64,000 nucleotides of DNA from the NCBI GenBank assembly GCA_951812785.1, contig OX638335.1:1081501-1145500 (forward strand), written 5' to 3'. A program made the translations under genes and the position numbers. This document shows positions 58,534-64,000 of the stretch, piece after piece. The DNA comes from an uncultured Gammaproteobacteria bacterium. Lineage in GTDB: Bacteria; Pseudomonadota; Gammaproteobacteria; UBA4575. Each line of letters starts with the position of its first letter. Position 1 is the first letter of the stretch. Under the pieces are notes generated by a model that was not told the DNA's origin, made no database searches, and saw only the letters and a list, made by a program, of their open reading frames with translations.

Positions 58534-59634
58534 TTAAATTTTGTTTAACTGCTGGCTTTGTTGCAAAAACATAGTAGTGGTTGGAAATGCCATCTCAGCA
58601 CCATTAGCCAAAACGATATTAGATATTCTCAGAAGAACATCTTGTTTAACTTCATGAAAGTATACCCAATTAGTGGTTTTGGTAAATGTGTATACAAAGA
58701 AATCTACTGACGATTCATTAAAAGCATTAAAATTAACAATCATGGTTTGCGATTGATCTATTTCTTCATGCGCTTTCAACATTGATCTTACATCTTCTAC
58801 AATGCGTTCCATTTGTTCCACGTCATCGTAACGTAACCCTATAGTCTCGTATATACGTCGATGCGACATGCGTGAGGGATTTTCAACAGCGATAGTAGCG
58901 AATATAGAATTCGGCACAAATAAAGGACGCTTATCAAATGTACGTATTGTTGTCAGGCGCCAACCTATCGATTCCACTATTCCTTCAATTTTTCTATCAG
59001 GTGAACTTATCCAATCTCCTACCGTAAATGGTCGATCCAGAAAAATCATCAATCCACCAAAGAAGTTGGACAACAGATCTTTCGCAGCAAACCCAATAGC
59101 GATACCGCCAATACCACCGAATGCTAAAACACCTGACACACTAAAACCTAATGTTTGTAAAATAATTAATGCAGTGGTGATAAAAATAGCTGTTCTTATT
59201 ACTTTACCTATAGCATGTATAGATGTTCGATCAACAGGCTGCCCTGTCTGAAATTTTTGCTGAATTGTGCCATTTTCAAAACGTGCTACAAAAGACATTA
59301 ATGCCCATGACATCATCGATACAATCAAGACATAACGAATTGTATTGATATAGTTAAATATTTCAGCATCAGCTTGAGCTCCAGCAATTTGTGCAGCGTA
59401 AGAAATACCTATGATGATAATCGTATAACGCAATGGTTTGCGAACTGCATTTATTAAAGCATTATCCCATGGGTTACAAGTCACTTCTGCTTTATCTGCT
59501 AATTTAACCAGTACACGTCTGGCAATAAATGCCAGAATTAATACTCCAAAAACAACAGCAAAAACTTCATAGACCCAAATGTCAATTAGATCATTGGCAA
59601 TGATATTTTTAATTTTTTCTAGTAAGGCTTGCAT
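58534..59634 (-). CDS. MscS-type mechanosensitive channel
   Basis: A 366-residue inner-membrane protein. Several membrane segments (about 15-40, 68-85, 98-115, 145-165) precede the pore helix, GVLAFGGIGGIAIGFAAKDLLSNFFGG, and the beta domain with FTVGDWISSPDRKIEGIVESIGWRLTTIRTFDKRPLFVPN, which are MscS hallmarks. It opens on membrane tension. It lies between hpt and nagZ, and may share their transcript. Confidence 0.9.
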   Translation of the reverse strand: MQALLEKIKNIIANDLIDIWVYEVFAVVFGVLILAFIARRVLVKLADKAEVTCNPWDNALINAVRKPLRYTIIIIGISYAAQIAGAQADAEIFNYINTIRYVLIVSMMSWALMSFVARFENGTIQQKFQTGQPVDRTSIHAIGKVIRTAIFITTALIILQTLGFSVSGVLAFGGIGGIAIGFAAKDLLSNFFGGLMIFLDRPFTVGDWISSPDRKIEGIVESIGWRLTTIRTFDKRPLFVPNSIFATIAVENPSRMSHRRIYETIGLRYDDVEQMERIVEDVRSMLKAHEEIDQSQTMIVNFNAFNESSVDFFVYTFTKTTNWVYFHEVKQDVLLRISNIVLANGAEMAFPTTTMFLQQSQQLNKI

Positions 59635-59646
59635 AACAATTTTTAA

Positions 59647-60681
59647 TTATAAATTTAGCGACATACTCTTGTTGATTTGATATGAGTGAATAAACTCATT
59701 AAGAAGATCTTGTTGCGCATCAGTCAATGGCTGAGGTGTTTTACCATGAAAGCGTGCCAATCGTAATTGAGAGCTAGGATTATTGTAACCATCGAGTTGC
59801 TCAAGTGCAGGTGGGATATCCTGTGGATTATTACATATTAAAACCATATCGGATCCCGCATCTAATGCAGCTTGTAAGCGCTCTTGAATACTACCTACCA
59901 CATGAGCACCTTTCATAGATAAGTCATCACTGAAAATAACACCTTCAAATCTCATTTGCTCACGCAGTACACGAGTTAACCAATATGGCGAAAAACTTGC
60001 CGGCTTTTTATCCACATGCTCGTAAACGACATGTGCAGACATTATTCCGGCTATACCGTGACCAATTAAGCGTTGAAATGGAATCATGTCAGCTAACTGC
60101 AAATCATTTTCATAACGATGATCAATCGGACACTCAAAATGAGAATCTGCAGTGACGGCACCATGCCCTGGAAAATGTTTACCGACTGATTCCATGCCAC
60201 CTTTGCGAAGACCTAACATGAAATTACTAGCTAAAGCGCTAACCGCATCTATATCACTATGAAAAGCTCTGTCACCAATGACTATGCTCTCCCCAGTATC
60301 AAGATCTAGAATAGGCGCAAAAGTAAAGTCGACGCCGATCTCACGCAATTCCGTAGCTAATCGACACGCGAGAATTTCTGTTAGTTGAAGGGCTTTCTTA
60401 GGTTCTTTATCGTAAATTTCCCCCAAACATCTCATTGGGGGAAATTCAGTGAATTCTTCGCGAAAACGTTGTACGCGCCCGCCCTCTTGATCCACGGCTA
60501 CCAATAATTTGGGCTTTTTAATTGCGTGAAGCTCGCTTATTAAAGATGCTAGCTGATTCTTATCATGATAGTTTCTAGTGAAGAGAATTACTCCGCCTAC
60601 TACAGGATGAGATAACCATAGGTGCTCTTCAGGACTGATTTCAGTCCCTTCAAGATCAATCATTAACGGTCCATTACTCAT
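59647..60681 (-). CDS. nagZ: Beta-N-acetylhexosaminidase NagZ
   Basis: A glycoside hydrolase family 3 enzyme that cuts GlcNAc from anhydro-muropeptides during cell-wall recycling. The 344-residue protein has the GH3 motifs DQEGGRVQRFR (about 66-76), SVGKHFPGHGAVTADSHFE (about 160-178) with catalytic His, and FSDDLSMKGAH with the nucleophile Asp. Length is normal. It is upstream of mscS-hpt-mtnP on the minus strand. Confidence 0.95.
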   Translation of the reverse strand: MSNGPLMIDLEGTEISPEEHLWLSHPVVGGVILFTRNYHDKNQLASLISELHAIKKPKLLVAVDQEGGRVQRFREEFTEFPPMRCLGEIYDKEPKKALQLTEILACRLATELREIGVDFTFAPILDLDTGESIVIGDRAFHSDIDAVSALASNFMLGLRKGGMESVGKHFPGHGAVTADSHFECPIDHRYENDLQLADMIPFQRLIGHGIAGIMSAHVVYEHVDKKPASFSPYWLTRVLREQMRFEGVIFSDDLSMKGAHVVGSIQERLQAALDAGSDMVLICNNPQDIPPALEQLDGYNNPSSQLRLARFHGKTPQPLTDAQQDLLNEFIHSYQINKSMSLNL

Positions 60682-61062
60682 TTTTTAATTATAATCCAAC
60701 AAATAAAACACTTTACTGAGACTAATGTAAGAATTAACGCCAATTGTATGGTGAAAAGCACGCTAAGATAAGCACTAAACTGGTACAGAGAATACTTTAC
60801 GGGGACGGATACTTCAGGTAAAAAATAGATCACCCATAACTGAATGCCCTAATCAGGAAGAGTCGAGAATAACAACGTAGCAATCAAATAAATTTTGATC
60901 ACTGTTGTGAAGCTTACTAGGTATACAGCATCAATGGCGCCAATAAATATAAGTTTATAATAATCAAAAAGTTAAAGACTCACCCTGTAAAATATGGCAA
61001 CAACTGCCGAAACGACCACTGGAACTCACTGAATTTTAGCCGTATTTTTAAATTTACTCACT
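60682..61062. other. 381-base intergenic region
   Basis: No gene, RNA or repeat is visible. It lies between divergent nagZ and zapE, so it should hold promoters for both. Stops occur in all frames. Confidence 0.45.
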
Positions 61063-62166
61063 ATGCCAAGAAAACGTTATCAAGCTGCGCTAGATGCCAA
61101 CGAATTGAACTATGACGAGATGCAAATGAACGTCGTAGAGCAACTTGATGCTTTGCATTCTCATGTCTCAAACCAAAACCTAACCAATGAGATTTCATTA
61201 AGCAGTAAATTAACAGGCGTTTTTCGTCGCTTGAAAAAACAAAATAACCACGCACAAGGGTTGTACATATGGGGTTCTGTAGGACGCGGCAAAACCTACT
61301 TAATGGATATTTTTTATGATTGCTTACCTACAGATAAAAAACTACGTTTGCACTTCCATCGTTTCATGCGAGAGATTCATTATCAGTTGCGAGACATTAA
61401 AAACGAGGAAAACCCTTTATTGATTGTGGCAGAAAGTTTCAAGCAACGTTGCGATATCATTTGTTTAGATGAACTGTTTGTTTCTGATATTGGTGATGCA
61501 ATGATCCTTGCGGGATTGCTTGAAGCATTCTTTTCACATGGAATCATTTTAGTTACTACCAGTAATTGTCACCCTGATAATTTGTACAAGGGGGGACTAC
61601 AAAGACAAAAATTTCTTCCTGCTATTGATCTTATTAAACAACAGACAAATGTAATCGAATTAGGTGGCAATACTGATCACCGCTTGGAATATTTAGAACA
61701 TGCTGATATTTATCATCACCCACTTGATGAAAATGCACATCAAGTGATGACAGATAACTTTATGCACGTCTCCCCTGAACCAGGAGTAGCAAATGAATGC
61801 TTACGCATAGAAGGTAGAAGCATTCAAACAATTCGCTGCGCTGATGGTACTGTGTGGCTATGTTTCAGCGACTTGTGTGGCGGTCCACGCAGTGCAGCAG
61901 ATTATATTGAAATTGGCCGATGCTTTAACACGGTATTAATTTCAAACATTCCGGTACTAACTAATAACGATGATATTGCACGTCGTTTCATTACTGCAAT
62001 TGATGAGTTTTATGATCGAAGCGTTAAGGTCATTATCTCTGCTGAAACTAGTGCTCATGATTTATACAAAGGAAAAAAATTATCATTTGAATTCCAACGC
62101 ACTGTGAGTCGATTACTTGAAATGCGCTCTCACGACTACTTAGCGCGACCGCATAAATCTCTGTGA
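61063..62166 (+). CDS. zapE: Cell division protein ZapE (AFG1-like ATPase)
   Basis: A 367-residue P-loop ATPase that affects FtsZ ring stability. Walker A is GSVGRGKTYLMDIFYDCL (about 71-88), followed by LHFHRFMREIH (family-specific), CLDELFVSDIGDAMI (Walker B region) and LVTTSNCHPDNLYKGGLQR. The N-terminus RKRYQAALDANELNYDEMQMNVVEQLD is typical. Intact. Confidence 0.93.
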   Translation: MPRKRYQAALDANELNYDEMQMNVVEQLDALHSHVSNQNLTNEISLSSKLTGVFRRLKKQNNHAQGLYIWGSVGRGKTYLMDIFYDCLPTDKKLRLHFHRFMREIHYQLRDIKNEENPLLIVAESFKQRCDIICLDELFVSDIGDAMILAGLLEAFFSHGIILVTTSNCHPDNLYKGGLQRQKFLPAIDLIKQQTNVIELGGNTDHRLEYLEHADIYHHPLDENAHQVMTDNFMHVSPEPGVANECLRIEGRSIQTIRCADGTVWLCFSDLCGGPRSAADYIEIGRCFNTVLISNIPVLTNNDDIARRFITAIDEFYDRSVKVIISAETSAHDLYKGKKLSFEFQRTVSRLLEMRSHDYLARPHKSL

Positions 62167-62221
62167 CAGACAAGGCTTGTTTCGCTATCATTACCACTAA
62201 ATTATTATGTGTGAATTCACT

Positions 62222-63205
62222 ATGAAAAAACCAGTCACTATTGCTATTACAGGTGCCGGAGGAAACATTGGCTATGCCATTGCTTTTCGTATAGCAGCGG
62301 GCAATCTATTTGGTCCCGATCAACCCGTTAACTTACACTTGATAGAAATTGAACCCGTACTGCCTGCATTAACAGGCATGGTGATGGAACTCAATGACTG
62401 TGCTTTTCCCACGCTCAACAAAATAGTTGCCACTGCAGATTTCTCCACCGGATTTGGCGATGCAGATTATATTTTTCTTATTGGCTCTAGACCTAGAGGC
62501 AAAGGAATGGAGAGGCAAGATTTACTAAGCGCAAATGGCGCAATATTCAAGCCGACCGGAAAAGCTATTAGTGAAAACGCAGCTAAAGATGTTCGTGTTT
62601 TAGTCGTGGGCAATCCTGCCAACACCAATGCCTTAATTGCTTTACATAATGCACCCAATTTACAACCTAACCAAATCACTTCAATGATGCGTTTAGACCA
62701 TAATCGCACTATCAGCATGCTTGCAGAAAAAGTGGGCAAACATTCTTCAGCAATAAATAACGTTACTGTCTGGGGTAACCATTCGACAACTCAATTCCCT
62801 GATTTACAACACTGCACGGTGAATGACAAAAAGGCTTACGATTTAATCGATATAAATTGGTATCGAAATGAATTTATTAAGCGCGTTCAAAAACGAGGCA
62901 CTGAAGTCATTGAAGCACGTGGTGCTTCTTCTGCTGCATCTGCTGCATCTGCTGCTATTGACCATATGCGTGACTGGATACTTGGTTCTGACAAAAATAG
63001 CTGGGTCAGCATGGGTAGTTACTCAACAGGAAGTTATGGCGTGACCAGTGAGCTTATGTATTCATTCCCGGCTCGTTGTAACACTCGTGAATTTAATACC
63101 ATTACAGATTTAGAATTAGATGAATTTTCGCGTGAGATGATCGCGCTCTCTGAAAAAGAATTAATCAAAGAGCGCGATATGATTAGATGGTTACTATGCG
63201 AGTAA
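62222..63205 (+). CDS. mdh: Malate dehydrogenase (LDH/MDH superfamily)
   Basis: The NAD-dependent enzyme of the TCA cycle. Motifs are [18 protein letters not shown] (NAD-binding), [15 protein letters not shown] (substrate Arg), [15 protein letters not shown] (Asp) and the catalytic His in [15 protein letters not shown]. The ATG at 62222 gives the family start; an alternative at 62207 adds five residues. A triple GCATCTGCT-type repeat near 62935-62955 encodes the [13 protein letters not shown] run, a usual feature of the family's [11 protein letters not shown] segment. Confidence 0.94.
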   Translation: MKKPVTIAITGAGGNIGYAIAFRIAAGNLFGPDQPVNLHLIEIEPVLPALTGMVMELNDCAFPTLNKIVATADFSTGFGDADYIFLIGSRPRGKGMERQDLLSANGAIFKPTGKAISENAAKDVRVLVVGNPANTNALIALHNAPNLQPNQITSMMRLDHNRTISMLAEKVGKHSSAINNVTVWGNHSTTQFPDLQHCTVNDKKAYDLIDINWYRNEFIKRVQKRGTEVIEARGASSAASAASAAIDHMRDWILGSDKNSWVSMGSYSTGSYGVTSELMYSFPARCNTREFNTITDLELDEFSREMIALSEKELIKERDMIRWLLCE

Positions 63206-63211
63206 TAGATT

Positions 63212-64000
63212 TTATAAATTAACGCCCTTCCACTCAGTCACAAAGTCATTAATATATTTTGCGACTTCGTCAGGTCGATCTTCTTGCACCCAGTGCCCTG
63301 CTCGCTCAATGTATTGCACTCGCGTTGGACCCGAAATTCTTTCTTTTAGTTTCTCTGCGGCTGATGCAGACATAAAATTGTCATTCACACCCCACATCAC
63401 CATAGTTGGGCATGTAATTTTACTATGGTCAACATCAGTGTCTGAGTTTTGAGGGTCCGCTGAAATACGAATTAATGATTTAAAACCAGTCATACCTGGC
63501 CCTCTTCCCCAAAATTGCAAATAATTTTGTTTGCAATTTTTGTCTGTAAATGGTGAACCATCATAGCTACCCATGCGCATCAACGCAGGAAACCCTGCTA
63601 CCGCCTGTGCCATCGCCATCTGCAACACTTCGTCTGGAGCTCCATCCAAACCTGCAAGCGCTTCCACTTCACATACAGGCCACTGATCAAAGCAAACTGG
63701 ATTAATTAAAATTAGACGAGAAATATAGTCACAGTATTTTGTAGCAAACACTTGAGCAACACCGCCACCATGATCATGCGCAACAAGGATGACTTTACCT
63801 TTTAATCCTAGGCCGTCAATTACTCCTTTAACTGCTTCTGCCTGATTCATAAACGAATGTTTAAAATCGTTTAATGGCATATCTGATTGGCCATAACCGA
63901 CCATATCCATCGCAAGGGTACGATAACGATCTTTTAAATTCTCTTGAACATGTCGCCAAAGCCGAGCGTTAGTAGGGATACCATGAACCATTAAAAGTGT
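63212..64000 (-). CDS. Alpha/beta hydrolase, 5' end beyond the window
   Basis: A hydrolase of the epoxide hydrolase / haloalkane dehalogenase type. The visible part begins at the oxyanion HGIPTNARLW motif, with more protein expected upstream because the frame stays open to the edge (TLLMVHGIP). The nucleophile is probably the Asp in VAHDHGGGVAQ, with MWGVNDNFM and the catalytic His in RAGHWVQEDRPDEV. Substrate cannot be told. Convergent with mdh, six bases apart. Confidence 0.82.
   Translation of the reverse strand, partial: TLLMVHGIPTNARLWRHVQENLKDRYRTLAMDMVGYGQSDMPLNDFKHSFMNQAEAVKGVIDGLGLKGKVILVAHDHGGGVAQVFATKYCDYISRLILINPVCFDQWPVCEVEALAGLDGAPDEVLQMAMAQAVAGFPALMRMGSYDGSPFTDKNCKQNYLQFWGRGPGMTGFKSLIRISADPQNSDTDVDHSKITCPTMVMWGVNDNFMSASAAEKLKERISGPTRVQYIERAGHWVQEDRPDEVAKYINDFVTEWKGVNL

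Noticed and set aside
62930-62960. Microsatellite in mdh
   Set aside because: The short GCATCTGCT repeat encodes the family's usual Ala/Ser run and leaves the frame intact.

Overview
The window looks like chromosomal DNA of an AT-rich (roughly 38-40% G+C by eye) sulfur-oxidising gammaproteobacterium. The lineage is suggested by gammaproteobacterial gene orders: surE-pcm-yqaA-nlpD, alaC-hom-thrC, exbB-exbD-msbA-lpxK-ycaR-kdsB, ccmABCDEFGHI, and mfd-csiV-mtnP-hpt-nagZ. The metabolism is suggested by a flavocytochrome c sulfide dehydrogenase (fccAB) beside a tetraheme NapC/NirT-type cytochrome and a complete cytochrome c maturation operon. No rRNA, tRNA or CRISPR was found. Many genes are broken by single-base slips, nonsense codons or deletions. 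This pattern fits a genome undergoing reductive decay, as in host-associated bacteria, but a host is an inference only.

Layout. 1-4.9 kb: a sugar-transferase-like glycosyltransferase, small conserved proteins, a methyltransferase, a decayed IS481-family element (2951-3900) and a fatty-acid hydroxylase-type membrane enzyme. 5.4-12.2 kb is a decay zone: remnants of what look like phage DNA-ejection proteins, a repeat-rich peptidoglycan-binding protein interrupted by TGA, a SPOR protein with a frameshifted tail, the N-terminal third of RNase R, and a heavily deleted rapA. 12.6 kb: an exported protein made of eight 13-residue [DN]P repeats, followed by a strong terminator.

13.3-35.2 kb is mostly housekeeping. 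It holds beta-carbonic anhydrase, a DUF3754 membrane protein, a frameshifted TraB/GumN protein and the threonine branch (alaC-hom-thrC). The stress/repair set surE-pcm-yqaA-nlpD lacks rpoS in its usual place after nlpD. Then come smr, moeA, the lipid A/KDO set (kdsB, ycaR, lpxK, msbA) with frameshifted exbB and exbD, comEC, and the lipoprotein-release transporter lolCD.

35.6-43 kb: an intact agmatine-to-putrescine pair (aguA-aguB) beside a sodium:solute symporter broken by TGA. Next is a tungstate-type binding protein (tupA-like) with no permease or ATPase in the window, flanked by a broken porin and a broken ModE-like regulator. A small lipoprotein with a grafted methyltransferase tail follows.

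43.1-53.0 kb is the respiratory block: ccmA-I on the minus strand diverges from the napC-like gene and fccAB on the plus strand. The Ccm proteins would attach haem to the CxxCH motifs of NapC and FccA in the periplasm, where FccAB oxidises sulfide. 53.0-64 kb: mfd-csiV, purine salvage by mtnP and hpt, an MscS-type channel, nagZ, zapE, malate dehydrogenase and an alpha/beta hydrolase cut by the window end.
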